A stretch of 41,121 bases of DNA. It comes from an uncultured Pseudomonadota bacterium. GTDB lineage: Bacteria; Myxococcota_A; UBA796; UBA2385. The notes under the pieces were generated by a model that saw only the letters and a list, made by a program, of their open reading frames with translations, was not told where the DNA came from and ran no database searches. The stretch covers positions 1 to 41,121 of the forward strand of contig CAJWOS010000003.1 in NCBI GenBank assembly GCA_913044235.1. The letters are read 5' to 3'. Within the stretch, counting starts at the first letter, position 1. Every line of letters starts with the position of its first letter. Positions 23,706 through 31,569 of this stretch are shown here, piece by piece. A program made the position numbers and the translations under genes.

Positions 23706-25844
23706 GTGACATCTGTCGGTGCAGTGGCGTGGTTGATGGTAGCCGGGGCGATGGCCCAGCCGGTTGAGGTGCACCTGTGGCATGCCTATCGGGGAGAAGA
23801 GCGTACGGCGCTCGAGACCGCTATTGAGGCGTGGGACGAAGCCGAGGTCGACGTGTCGGTCCAGGTCCTGGCCCTGCCCCCGGAGGGCTTCTCCACCAAG
23901 TTCGAGGCCGCAGCACCGCGAGGCAACGGTCCTGATCTCCTCATCGCCGCACACGAGCGGGTGGGAGCATGGTCGTCGACCGGATTGCTGGCAGGCTTCG
24001 AGGCACCGCCATCGGGACTGCACCCTACAGCGCTGGAAGCGCTCACCTACAACGACACGCTCTACGGGTTGCCGCTCGCCACCAAGTCGCTGGTGCTGTT
24101 CTACAACCGCGACCTTGTGGCCGCGCCGCCCACCACCACCGATGAGATTGCGGCGCTTGCAGGCGACCTTCCACAAGGCGTGTACCCGATGGCCGTTGCG
24201 GCCACCGAGCCGTTCTTCCATGCGCCCTGGATGCACGGCTTTGGGGGAGGCGTGTTCAACGATACCGGGGACGTGGCGCTCGACCAACCGCAAAATGCGG
24301 CCGCACTGACCTGGGTGAAGGCGCGCATCGACGATGGCACCATTCCCGACGAAGCCACCGGCGTGCTCGTCACCCAACTCTTCAACGAGGGGAGGGCGGC
24401 GCTCGCGATCAACGGTCCCTGGTTTCTTGGAGAGATCAGTGATCAGCTGAACTTTGGGGTGGCGCCCTTGCCTCAGGTTGCCGCAACGGGCAAGGCGGCG
24501 GCCCCTTTTCTCACCGTTGAAGGCATCCTGCTCAGCGGGCATGCGCGTCAGCCGGAGCCGGCACGTCGGCTTGCTGCGCACCTTGTGTCGGAGGAAGTGT
24601 CGGTGCTTCGGGGCCGTGAGGGTCGTCAGTCCGTGGCCACGCTCGCAGCGCTCGAGCATCCCGACATCGCCAACGACCCGATCCTCGGGGCGTTCCGCGC
24701 CCAGCTCGACGACACCGTGCCCACCCCAAACGTGCCGGCAATGAGCTCCACATGGGAGCCCCAGGCCCGGGCCCTCCGACGGGTGTTGCGGGGGGCGCAG
24801 TCGCCCGATGATGCGGTGCGCGCGGCGCAGCAAGAGTTCGCCATTGTCACGGCACCACCGCCGCCGCCTGCGAACCCACTGCCCTACTTGGCCCTGGCGG
24901 GGCTGTTGGCGATAGCAGGGGTCACCTTGCTCGCACGGCGCATCTGGAACGCCCGCTCCGAGATCGCCCAGCATCGCACCGCCTATGCCTATGTGGCCCC
25001 GGCGTTCCTCGGGATGGCCTTGTTGGTCGTGGCGCCCTTCGCGGTGGGGGCTGGAATGAGCTTGTTCTCGTACCAGCACAACGAGAGCACGTTTGTGGGA
25101 TTGGCCAACTTCGCCAACATCCTGCTCGCTCGCGACTGGCCGGTATTTTCGCCCTTGTCCTTCTACACCACGCTTGCGGTCACGATCTTGTGGACCGCAG
25201 CGAACGTCACCCTGCACGTGGGGATTGGTGTGGCGCTCGCCATGCTGCTGCGAGAGCCATGGCTCAAGCTACGGGGCGTCTATCGAGTGCTGTTGATTCT
25301 TCCGTGGGCCATTCCAAACTACATCACGGCGCTCATCTGGAAGGGGATGTTCCAGAAGCAGTTCGGGGCGATCAATGCCATCCTGGGCTTGTTCGGCGTC
25401 GAGCCTGTGAGCTGGTTTTCCCAGTTCACCACCGCTTTTGCGGCCAACCTCGCCACCAACACCTGGCTCGGCTTTCCGTTCATGATGGTGGTCACACTGG
25501 GCGCCCTCCAGGCGATTCCCCGCGACCTCGAGCAGGCGGCCGAAGTCGACGGCGCCTCAGGCTGGCAGCGCTTTCGGCACGTCACGCTGCCCTTGCTCAT
25601 GCCGGCCTTGCTTCCGGCGGTGGTGCTGGGCAGTGTGTGGACCTTCAACATGATCAACATCATCTACCTGGTGAGTGGCGGAGAGCCCGACGGCTGGAGT
25701 GAGATCTTGATCAGTGAGGCCTATCGCTGGGCCTTCGACCGGAACCATCGGTACGGATACGCCGCAGCGTACGCGGTCCTCGTCTTCGGCGTGCTTCTCG
25801 TGTATTCTCGTGCCACGGACCGGTGGTTGACGGGCAAGTCCTGA
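23706..25844 (+). CDS. ABC importer: solute-binding protein fused to MalF-type permease
   Basis: A 712-residue fusion. The GTG start has GGGAG five bases upstream. Residues 1-18 form a signal/anchor (AVAWLMVAGAMAQ). Residues about 20-370 are an extracytoplasmic sugar-binding protein (VEVHLWHAYRGEERTALETA, GPDLLIAAHERVGAW, LYGLPLATKSLVLFYNRD, INGPWFLGEI). A Pro-rich linker and helix (about 393-412) lead to a MalF-like permease (about 425-710) with the ATPase-contact EAA loop (EQAAEVDGASGWQRFRHV). The family imports sugars or sugar derivatives using a MalK-type ATPase, which is absent here. Fusion tethers one binding domain to each transporter. It is followed 29 bp later by a lipoprotein gene, while the MalG-type partner is 1.7 kb away. 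Confidence 0.93.
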   Translation: MTSVGAVAWLMVAGAMAQPVEVHLWHAYRGEERTALETAIEAWDEAEVDVSVQVLALPPEGFSTKFEAAAPRGNGPDLLIAAHERVGAWSSTGLLAGFEAPPSGLHPTALEALTYNDTLYGLPLATKSLVLFYNRDLVAAPPTTTDEIAALAGDLPQGVYPMAVAATEPFFHAPWMHGFGGGVFNDTGDVALDQPQNAAALTWVKARIDDGTIPDEATGVLVTQLFNEGRAALAINGPWFLGEISDQLNFGVAPLPQVAATGKAAAPFLTVEGILLSGHARQPEPARRLAAHLVSEEVSVLRGREGRQSVATLAALEHPDIANDPILGAFRAQLDDTVPTPNVPAMSSTWEPQARALRRVLRGAQSPDDAVRAAQQEFAIVTAPPPPPANPLPYLALAGLLAIAGVTLLARRIWNARSEIAQHRTAYAYVAPAFLGMALLVVAPFAVGAGMSLFSYQHNESTFVGLANFANILLARDWPVFSPLSFYTTLAVTILWTAANVTLHVGIGVALAMLLREPWLKLRGVYRVLLILPWAIPNYITALIWKGMFQKQFGAINAILGLFGVEPVSWFSQFTTAFAANLATNTWLGFPFMMVVTLGALQAIPRDLEQAAEVDGASGWQRFRHVTLPLLMPALLPAVVLGSVWTFNMINIIYLVSGGEPDGWSEILISEAYRWAFDRNHRYGYAAAYAVLVFGVLLVYSRATDRWLTGKS

Positions 25845-25873
25845 GGCAACCAATTCACTGGCAAGGAGCACAA

Positions 25874-26611
25874 ATGCGCGCGATGGCACTTGGACTGGGG
25901 TTGATGGCATTCGGCTGCACTTCGGGCCAGCTCGACGATGGCAAGGCATCTGGAGAGAGCAGCATCACCATTGACTCGGTCGAAGACGTGGAGGAGGCCT
26001 GTGCAGAAAATGAACCGGTCGCGGTCACCCTCGTGGTGGAGTTTCCAGCCCTGGAAGCGAACTGTCCCTTCGGCATCGACGACAACCTTGAGCAAGCGCA
26101 GGGTGTGATCACGGCACGGGTGGAGCAGACCGTGGCGTTGCCGCTGCCCGACGAGGTGGTGGTGTGTGGGCTTGAGTTCGACTTCCTCGGAATCAGCGGT
26201 GGTGAAGGCACGGAGATGTACTACGACGACAACTTCTTCTTCACGTTTGATGATGTGGTGCTGGCGGGATCCTACGGCCCCATGGTGGACGGCCTCGCTA
26301 CGGAAGGGTCGCTGCCCATCTACGACTGGGCCAATGTGGTGGGCACGGAGATTGAGTTCGACGACACGATTCCCCCCTTCTGCCTCGGGGAGGACGACGG
26401 CCAGTCGGACTGCACGATTCCCCCGCCCCAGACAGAGCAAGTCATGGCGCTCGAGTTCGATGAGCAGATCGTCAATGAGCTCTCGCTCCGGGCGGTGCAG
26501 TCCGAGCGGTTTGATTTCTCGTTCATCACCATGGGCGACAACGATCCCGAGCTGGACTGTGCCCACGATTTCTTCGGCTTCTCGGTAGAAGTGCCCTACG
26601 TACGTCTCTGA
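25874..26611 (+). CDS. Cys-containing acidic lipoprotein of unknown function
   Basis: A 245-residue predicted lipoprotein. AAGGAG lies five bases before the ATG, followed by a short signal with lipobox LMAFGC (Cys15). The mature part is strongly acidic (many DD/ED/EE pairs such as YYDDNFFFTFDDVVLAG), contains several additional cysteines that could pair as disulfides, and looks beta-rich. I do not recognise a family. It lies directly behind the binding-protein/permease fusion, so it may be part of the same transport locus, for example as an accessory surface capture protein (inference). A bidirectional terminator lies about 50 bp downstream. Confidence 0.82.
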   Translation: MRAMALGLGLMAFGCTSGQLDDGKASGESSITIDSVEDVEEACAENEPVAVTLVVEFPALEANCPFGIDDNLEQAQGVITARVEQTVALPLPDEVVVCGLEFDFLGISGGEGTEMYYDDNFFFTFDDVVLAGSYGPMVDGLATEGSLPIYDWANVVGTEIEFDDTIPPFCLGEDDGQSDCTIPPPQTEQVMALEFDEQIVNELSLRAVQSERFDFSFITMGDNDPELDCAHDFFGFSVEVPYVRL

Positions 26612-26661
26612 GGGCGTGTCGCTCGGCGAAACCGCTTTGTGAGCGCGGCATCGGAACGCAA

Positions 26662-26689
26662 AACACCCCGGCGGTTGGGCCGGGGTGTT
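26662..26689 (+). terminator. Bidirectional intrinsic terminator
   Basis: A perfect 11-bp stem (AACACCCCGGC / GCCGGGGTGTT) with a 6-nt loop lies between two convergent genes, the lipoprotein and the lysine-rich protein. On the minus strand the stem runs into TTTT; on the plus strand only TT follows. Confidence 0.8.
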
Positions 26690-26707
26690 CGTGATGTGTG
26701 GGAGGCC

Positions 26708-27400
26708 TCAGATGGGCGGCCACTTGCCGCCAAATGTCGTGACCATCAGCCGCAGATCCTTGTTGAGGTTCTTGGTGACCTTGGTGGCACGCTTGGGGAT
26801 CTGCACCGCGGCCTTGATGTTGTCTTTCACCACCCCGAGGTTTCGCGCGATGGCAATGGCCTGAGTGGGGTTGGACAGCAGGTCGCTCTTGAGCTGGGCG
26901 GGCATCTTCTGTGCCTGCTTCACGAGCTTGTTGGCTTGCTTGGGCACCTTGGCGAGCGAAGCGACGGACTCGGCGTAGCTCTGGATGGCGGTGTTGGCGG
27001 CTTCCACGCCCGCTGCGATGTTGGGAGGCAGTGCGTCAGTGGCTTTCAGCTGCGGAGTGCCGCCTTGCATGGTCACTCGGACCTTGCCCTGGGCCTGACT
27101 GCGGAGGTGCTTCATGGCCGCGTTCATCGAGGTGCCCTTGCGGAGACCGAGGGCCGTGTTGATGTTCGCCGCTCCCTTCCGTCGAGACTTTTGTGCCTTT
27201 GTGACCAGCTTGTCGAGCTTCTTGAGTGGCTTGAAGACCTTGTCGAGTGACTTCACGCCGGTGAGCTGGACGTGGGCGACCTTCTTCTTTTTGGATTTCT
27301 TGGCATCGGCAACGCTCGGCACGCCAGCCATGGTCGCGGTCGCGAGGCCGGCGGATAAAGCCAGGGCGGTTCGGGTCCAGGATTGAGTCGTGGAGTGCAT
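26708..27400 (-). CDS. Secreted lysine-rich protein of unknown function
   Basis: A 230-residue protein with a clear Sec signal (RTALALSAGLATATMAG, cleavage near VADA at about 33). The mature form begins with a Lys cluster (KKSKKKK) and is very basic and mostly helical: KVFKPLKKLDKLVTKAQKS, KQANKLVKQAQKMPAQLK, KRATKVTKNLNKDL. No Cys and no recognised domain. It could bind polyanions (DNA, LPS or exopolysaccharide) in the periplasm or outside, but that is inference from charge alone. GAGG precedes the ATG by about 10 bases. It lies on the opposite strand between the two halves of the ABC importer and shares a 114-bp divergent region with the second permease. Confidence 0.8.
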   Translation of the reverse strand: MHSTTQSWTRTALALSAGLATATMAGVPSVADAKKSKKKKVAHVQLTGVKSLDKVFKPLKKLDKLVTKAQKSRRKGAANINTALGLRKGTSMNAAMKHLRSQAQGKVRVTMQGGTPQLKATDALPPNIAAGVEAANTAIQSYAESVASLAKVPKQANKLVKQAQKMPAQLKSDLLSNPTQAIAIARNLGVVKDNIKAAVQIPKRATKVTKNLNKDLRLMVTTFGGKWPPI

Positions 27401-27498
27401 GTTGGGTTCACCTCAGTAGGGTCTATAGATGTATCGCTTGGGGAGGGGTTTCCATTCGCGAGGATTCGCGGTGCGCCAATGTCGCTACAGGGCTGCGC

Positions 27499-27510
27499 GG
27501 GCTACGCTCC
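27499..27510 (+). promoter_or_regulatory. Candidate -10 region (TACGCT) before the second permease gene
   Basis: The 12-mer GGGCTACGCTCC ends four bases before the chosen ATG and is identical to the element before the pseudo-REC-REC-Hpt gene. If it is a promoter, the transcript would be leaderless or the true start lies downstream. The coincidence with a start codon leaves this uncertain. Confidence 0.3.
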
Positions 27511-27514
27511 GCAC

Positions 27515-28375
27515 ATGGCCCAAGCATCCCCCCGAGCTCCCTCGTCTATTCGCCGTGTGCTCACGCACGTCGTGCTAATCATAGCATGCGTTGTGGTGCT
27601 GTACCCGGTGCTTTGGGTCCTCAAGATGGCCCTTACACCGGGTCAGGCGTTCAGCCTCGACCCCAATCCGTTGCCCACTGTGATCTCCTTTGCGAACTTT
27701 TGGGATGTCGTCTCCGCAAGCGAAGGGGGAACCTGGTTGTTCGGGCGCCAGCTGTTCAACTCCATTGTGGTTGCCACGATCACCTCAGCGATCGGGATCG
27801 GGCTGTCCTGTACGGCAGCCTATGCGATGTCTCGGTTTTCGTTTCCGGGGCGGGAGTCGGGGATGCGCCTGTTCCTCGTGACGCAGATGTTCCCTGGTGT
27901 GGTGATGCTCATCCCCCTCTACATTCTGCTCGATGAGCTCGGCCTGCTCGACAGCCTGATGGGTCTCTCACTGGTGTATGCGACCACAGCAGTGCCGTTC
28001 TGCACATGGAACCTCAAGGGGTACTTCGACACGATTCCGCGTGAGCTCGAAGAAGCGGCGATCATGGACGGTGCCAGTCGCTGGACGGTCTTCACGAAGG
28101 TGATCTTGCCGTTGGCACGACCAGCGCTCGCCGTCACGGGGCTCTTCAGCTTCATGACCGCTTGGAACGAGTTCATCATGGCGATGACGCTCCTCTCGGA
28201 CCAGCGTGCCTTTACGCTTCCGGTGGTGTTGCATGGCTACATCGGCGATCATGGAACGGACTGGGGGCACTTTGCGGCCGGCGCGATCATCGTCAGCATT
28301 CCGGTGATGGCTCTATTTTTTGCGCTTCAGAAGCAGCTGGTGGAAGGGCTCACAGCTGGTGGGGTCAAGGGCTGA
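27515..28375 (+). CDS. ABC sugar-type importer permease, MalG family
   Basis: A 286-residue inner-membrane permease. Six helices are visible (HVVLIIACVVVLYPVLWVLK, NSIVVATITSAIGIGLSCTA, FLVTQMFPGVVMLIPLYILL and others). The cytoplasmic EAA loop EAAIMDGASRWTVFTKVILP contacts the ATPase. The C-terminus, LFFALQKQLVEGLTAGGVKG, is typical of MalG homologues. It should pair with the binding-protein/MalF fusion upstream, although two unrelated genes separate them. The start was set at the ATG opening MAQASPRAP; an ATG 36 bp upstream is also in frame, and neither has a strong ribosome site. No gene for an ATPase or sugar enzyme follows, so the energy-coupling subunit must be encoded elsewhere. Confidence 0.93.
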   Translation: MAQASPRAPSSIRRVLTHVVLIIACVVVLYPVLWVLKMALTPGQAFSLDPNPLPTVISFANFWDVVSASEGGTWLFGRQLFNSIVVATITSAIGIGLSCTAAYAMSRFSFPGRESGMRLFLVTQMFPGVVMLIPLYILLDELGLLDSLMGLSLVYATTAVPFCTWNLKGYFDTIPRELEEAAIMDGASRWTVFTKVILPLARPALAVTGLFSFMTAWNEFIMAMTLLSDQRAFTLPVVLHGYIGDHGTDWGHFAAGAIIVSIPVMALFFALQKQLVEGLTAGGVKG

Positions 28376-28556
28376 AGCCCGAGACGGGCATCACGCCACC
28401 GCGTATCCAGCGCCGAACGGTACCGAAGGAGCGCCGCGGCTCGGGAGGGAGAGTGCTTCAGGGCGCGCCGTCGAGCGATTGCCCGCGACGCGAGACCGGG
28501 TTCTCCGATACAACGAGAGTGCGCCGCTCGTACGGGCGGTCCCAGGAGAAGCTGCA

Positions 28557-29096
28557 ATGCCATCGTTCATTGGTCTGCCGATACGGGTTGCCCGGAAGCT
28601 GGTCCATCTGGTCACCGGGGGAGGGCAGAAGCCTCCACCACCCCCTCGACCGGCGGACCGATGGGAGCTTCGCTCCTTGAAGCGGCCCGACCCGCAGCCC
28701 GATGGCGCTGATGTGCACGCACACGCACACGACCACGGTCACTCTCATGATCATGGGCATGCGCACGACCATGGAGACTCGCAAGCGCCGGAGCCTGCAC
28801 CGGCGCCCGAGCCTACGCCCGAGCCGCTGGACATCGTGGCCACAGATACCCCCAACCCGATGGCTCGGAAGTTCTCGATGAACCGCGTGGTGGTGTCCGG
28901 CAAGGAGTCGAAGTCCTACCAGGCACCGGAAGAGGCCAGCGGCGACCCGCTGGGCGAGGCCCTCTTCACCGTAGAAGGCGTGGCCAGCGTGTTTGCGACC
29001 GGGTCATTCGTGACGGTGATCAAGTCCGAAGCGGCGCAATGGGAAGCGGTCAGCCCCGCTGTTGAGGTGGTGCTGAAGAAACACTTCGCAGGCTGA
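28557..29096 (+). CDS. Nfu N-terminal-domain protein with a ten-histidine alternating metal-binding run
   Basis: A 179-residue protein. AGGAGA lies 7 bases before the ATG, excluding longer upstream frames. Residues 1-50 are basic and Pro-rich; residues 54-72 carry His at every second position (ten His, with Ala, Asp, Gly and Ser between), as in nickel/zinc chaperones such as SlyD, HypB or UreE. A Pro/Glu linker follows. Residues about 97-179 match the Nfu/NifU N-terminal domain: TPNPMARKFSMNRVVVSG, DPLGEALFTVEGVASVFATG, FVTVIKS, VVLKKHF. In Fe-S carriers this domain normally precedes a CxxC NifU-C domain, which is absent; the protein has no Cys at all, so it cannot itself hold a conventional cluster. 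A metal-buffering or delivery role is inferred. Confidence 0.85.
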   Translation: MPSFIGLPIRVARKLVHLVTGGGQKPPPPPRPADRWELRSLKRPDPQPDGADVHAHAHDHGHSHDHGHAHDHGDSQAPEPAPAPEPTPEPLDIVATDTPNPMARKFSMNRVVVSGKESKSYQAPEEASGDPLGEALFTVEGVASVFATGSFVTVIKSEAAQWEAVSPAVEVVLKKHFAG

Positions 29097-29117
29097 CGAG
29101 CGGCCAGCGACCTCGAG

Positions 29118-29447
29118 TCAGTCGGTGCGGGCGCTGTTGGGGACGGCGATGTCAAGCATGTCTTCGAGCTGCTCGTCGGCCGTGCGGATCACGGCCACAT
29201 TGGCTGCGTAGGTGATGCGTGCGGTGCGAGAGTCGAGGAGACCGCCCTCGAGGGAGCCGCTGGAGATCCCCTTGGCAACGTCGGAGATGGTGACAGTGTC
29301 GCCGGTTCCAGTGGCACCGTTCACGGCTTGAACCGTGGCAGAAACCACCTCGTCGGCAGCCGTCTGGAGATCTTCCCGAGACCGCTCGAGACCCTGAAGG
29401 GCCGCGTCGACCGCGCTGCTGCCGGCGATGCTGTAGAGAGCTTCCAT
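29118..29447 (-). CDS. Mini flagellar rod/hook-like protein
   Basis: A 109-residue protein whose two ends resemble the termini of axial flagellar proteins (FlgB/C/E/F/G). The N-terminus, MEALYSIAGSSAVDAALQGL, parallels the helical start of rod proteins, and the C-terminus, YAANVAVIRTADEQLEDMLD, parallels the typical flagellar YQANAKVIKTADEMLxxLLD ending. The large surface domain between them is missing, and the NNIAN signature near the N-terminus is replaced by AADEVVSATVQAVNG. GGAGG lies five bases before the ATG. There are no flagellar genes around. It could be a degenerate rod component encoded away from the flagellar cluster, or a helical-bundle protein in another assembly. The similarity is recognisable but based on short segments. 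Confidence 0.75.
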   Translation of the reverse strand: MEALYSIAGSSAVDAALQGLERSREDLQTAADEVVSATVQAVNGATGTGDTVTISDVAKGISSGSLEGGLLDSRTARITYAANVAVIRTADEQLEDMLDIAVPNSARTD

Positions 29448-29513
29448 ATCGGCCTCCGGTGATGGAAACAGAGTACCCTGGGCGAAGTGCGGTCACCACA
29501 CCTCGATGGAGAC

Positions 29514-30131
29514 CTACCAGGGAGGAGCATCCTCGTCGTCGCAGGACGCGGCAAGGTCGTCGTAGTAGCCATCGTCTGGAGGGGGGGGGCCGGAATCGGA
29601 TGGTGGCTCGGGTACATGTGTGTCCGCGCCGGCCATCGCGGCCTCGTAGCTGTTGTCGACGGAGGCTTCTTCCGAGCCCCAGTCTCCCCAGTCCTGGCCG
29701 GAGCGACCGCCGCCGCCTCGGGAACGACCGCCGCGGCTGCCGCCCGATGATGCGGGCTCCGGTGCGTCGCTTGGGGTGCAGAAGCGGGCATCGATCCACA
29801 CGGCGTTGTCTGGATCGGTGTCGTCGCGCACGCCCAGGCGCTGTCCACCTTGGCGACTGTCGCCGATCCAGAAGACCGTGCCGGTCCCCGTCTGTCCTTG
29901 CTGCTTGAACGCCACCCGGTCGCCTTTTTCGAAGGTGGGACCTTCAACCGTGGGCTCCGGTGCGTCGGTGGCCTCCACGAGACGCTCGCCCACCCAGTGG
30001 GTCTCGCCATCATCGCCGCGTACGCCGAAGCGCTTGCCGCCGTTGTATTTGTCCTTGCCGGACCAAAAGATAGAGCCCGTGACACCGGTGCCTGGGCCGG
30101 AGATGATTCGTACGCGACTGCCCTTGTCCAC
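29514..30131 (-). CDS. Tandem SH3-like (KOW-like) repeat protein with RGG segment and acidic tail
   Basis: A 205-residue cytoplasmic protein. The GTG start, with AGAGGA about 8 bases upstream, begins at the first repeat. Two copies of a roughly 54-residue beta module (3-56 and 69-121) share KGxRV, GxTGxxFWxG, GxRxGVRxD and a Trp-containing end; each is followed by the same DAPEP linker, showing an internal duplication. The modules resemble KOW/SH3-like or CAP-Gly-like barrels. Residues 130-145 are an RGG-type stretch (GGSRGGRSRGGGGRSG), and the remainder is acidic and Pro-rich, ending CDDEDAPPW. An RGG box next to SH3-like modules suggests RNA or protein binding, possibly condensate-like behaviour (inference). 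No family assignment. A strong dyad lies in its leader. Confidence 0.8.
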   Translation of the reverse strand: MDKGSRVRIISGPGTGVTGSIFWSGKDKYNGGKRFGVRGDDGETHWVGERLVEATDAPEPTVEGPTFEKGDRVAFKQQGQTGTGTVFWIGDSRQGGQRLGVRDDTDPDNAVWIDARFCTPSDAPEPASSGGSRGGRSRGGGGRSGQDWGDWGSEEASVDNSYEAAMAGADTHVPEPPSDSGPPPPDDGYYDDLAASCDDEDAPPW

Positions 30132-30159
30132 GGTGGCATCCTCTCTTGTGGGGGTGCGG

Positions 30160-30178
30160 GGTCGGAGTGGCTCCGACC
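30160..30178 (-). repeat. Inverted repeat upstream of the SH3-like repeat gene
   Basis: A perfect 8-bp inverted repeat (GGTCGGAG-TGG-CTCCGACC) lies about 30 bp before the GTG start and about 110 bp after the sensor kinase stop. There is no T-tract in either direction. It may be an operator or leader hairpin for the SH3-like gene. Confidence 0.4.
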
Positions 30179-30289
30179 GGATGGGTTGGCGGTCCAGGTG
30201 CGCAAGCCACTCGAATGGTTCGCTCGAGCGGCGGTGGAACGGCCCCGGATCACCCAAGCCGTATCTCGCCTGCGCCGGTCGCGGGATGG

Positions 30290-31567
30290 TCAGTCCCCAG
30301 GACCGCCGATCGGGATGCCCATGCGCACGAGCAGTCCACCTTGAGGACTTTCCAAGGCTTCGATCGTACCGGCGTGAGCGTCGATGATCTGCTTGACCAG
30401 CATCAAGCCCAGCCCAAGGCCGCCGGTAGCGCGGCTTCGACTTCCCTCCGCGCGAAAGAACGGCTCGAACAGTCGCGTGCGGTCAGCGGTCGCCACGCCA
30501 GGCCCGGAGTCCCCCACCGACAACCATGTATGGCTGTCGTCTTCCGATGCGTAGATTCGCACCTCGCAGTGGTTTGGTGTGTATCGAGCCACGTTTGAGA
30601 GCAGGTTGGTCAGGCACCTCAACAGTCGGCGCTTGTCGCCGAAGAAGTTCTGCTTGGTGGTGTCCTCGACCTGGACAGTGCGCGTGCCCAGATCGACCTG
30701 TGCAAGCGCCCGCTGCAGCAGATCCCCGGCAGCGACTTCCTCGTAGGTCAGTGCGAGTGTGCCTCGATGCAGGTGTGCCGACTCGAGCAGCTCCGAAACC
30801 AAGGCGTCGACCTCGTTTACATCCTTGGTCAGGGCCTGAATTCGGGAGATCGGGTCATTGGAGTCGGGAAGGAGCTCCAGAAGCAGCCGCATTCGGGTGA
30901 GTGGGGTGCGGAGCTCGTGGCTGACGGCGGCCATCAGATCCCTCTGCCCTTGGACGAGATGTTGGACGCGGTCGGCCATGGTGTTGAAGGTGTCGGCGAC
31001 CTCGGTGACGGCACCGCGATTGGGCACCCGGTGGTTCAGATCGCCTGCTGCGACACGCTGCATGGCGGTGGTGGCCACCTCCAAGGGGCGAAAGACGAAC
31101 CGCAGCATCAAGAACGCCAGAAACATTGCGGCGGCGGTGAGCAGGAGCAAACCGAGTCCCACGCGGGTGCGAGGTCGATACAGGTCGGCCTGGAAGGTGA
31201 CCACCAGCCATCTGGGCTCGCTGCTCGGCCGTTCCAGCGACACAGCGAACGGGGCTCGTGGGCCGGGGAGTACCAGGACCGAGCGGCCATGTCGCTCGTA
31301 GACTTGCGCTCTCTTGCGCTGCTCGGGCGGGATCTCGTCGACCACCCGGACCGCGAGGCCAAGATCGTCAGACAGTGCCTGAACGCGGTGCTTTGGGGTG
31401 CGGGGTCGCTCTGCGATCTCGGCGAGGTGTACCGCCATGGCGATGCGCTCGGTGGTGAGCTCGTGCACGAGGGGACGGAACACGGCGACGGCCAAGACCA
31501 GGGCTCCCAACATCGTGATGAGCAGGACCGAGACGAGTCCAATGAAAACCTGAAGCCGCAGTCGCAT
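30290..31567 (-). CDS. Sensor histidine kinase (EnvZ/CpxA-like)
   Basis: A 425-residue membrane kinase. Transmembrane helix 1 (about 7-31, IGLVSVLLITMLGALVLAVA), a periplasmic sensor of about 105 residues, transmembrane helix 2 (about 138-160, GLGLLLLTAAAMFLAFLMLR), and HAMP (about 162-208, FRPLEVATTAMQRVAAGDLN) are followed by HisKA with H217 (AVSHELRTPLTRMRLLLELL), HATPase_c N box (NLLSNVARYTPN), GDSGPGV, a phenylalanine box FEPFFRA and GLGLGLMLV. It autophosphorylates on H217 and passes phosphate to the OmpR-type regulator encoded 2 bp upstream. With the Spy-like periplasmic protein at the head of the operon, the arrangement matches CpxP-CpxR-CpxA, so envelope protein stress is the likely signal (inference). 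Confidence 0.94.
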   Translation of the reverse strand: MRLRLQVFIGLVSVLLITMLGALVLAVAVFRPLVHELTTERIAMAVHLAEIAERPRTPKHRVQALSDDLGLAVRVVDEIPPEQRKRAQVYERHGRSVLVLPGPRAPFAVSLERPSSEPRWLVVTFQADLYRPRTRVGLGLLLLTAAAMFLAFLMLRFVFRPLEVATTAMQRVAAGDLNHRVPNRGAVTEVADTFNTMADRVQHLVQGQRDLMAAVSHELRTPLTRMRLLLELLPDSNDPISRIQALTKDVNEVDALVSELLESAHLHRGTLALTYEEVAAGDLLQRALAQVDLGTRTVQVEDTTKQNFFGDKRRLLRCLTNLLSNVARYTPNHCEVRIYASEDDSHTWLSVGDSGPGVATADRTRLFEPFFRAEGSRSRATGGLGLGLMLVKQIIDAHAGTIEALESPQGGLLVRMGIPIGGPGD

Positions 31568-31569
31568 GG

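Noticed and set aside
21081..25217. Long antisense frames of 552 and 526 codons across the hydrolase and ABC transporter genes
   Set aside because: They run across several unambiguous genes and their Arg/His/Gln-rich translations carry no motif; they reflect third-position GC bias.
28716..28772. Simple-sequence repeat or CRISPR-like array
   Set aside because: It is a coding His-x run within the Nfu_N protein, too short and without spacers.
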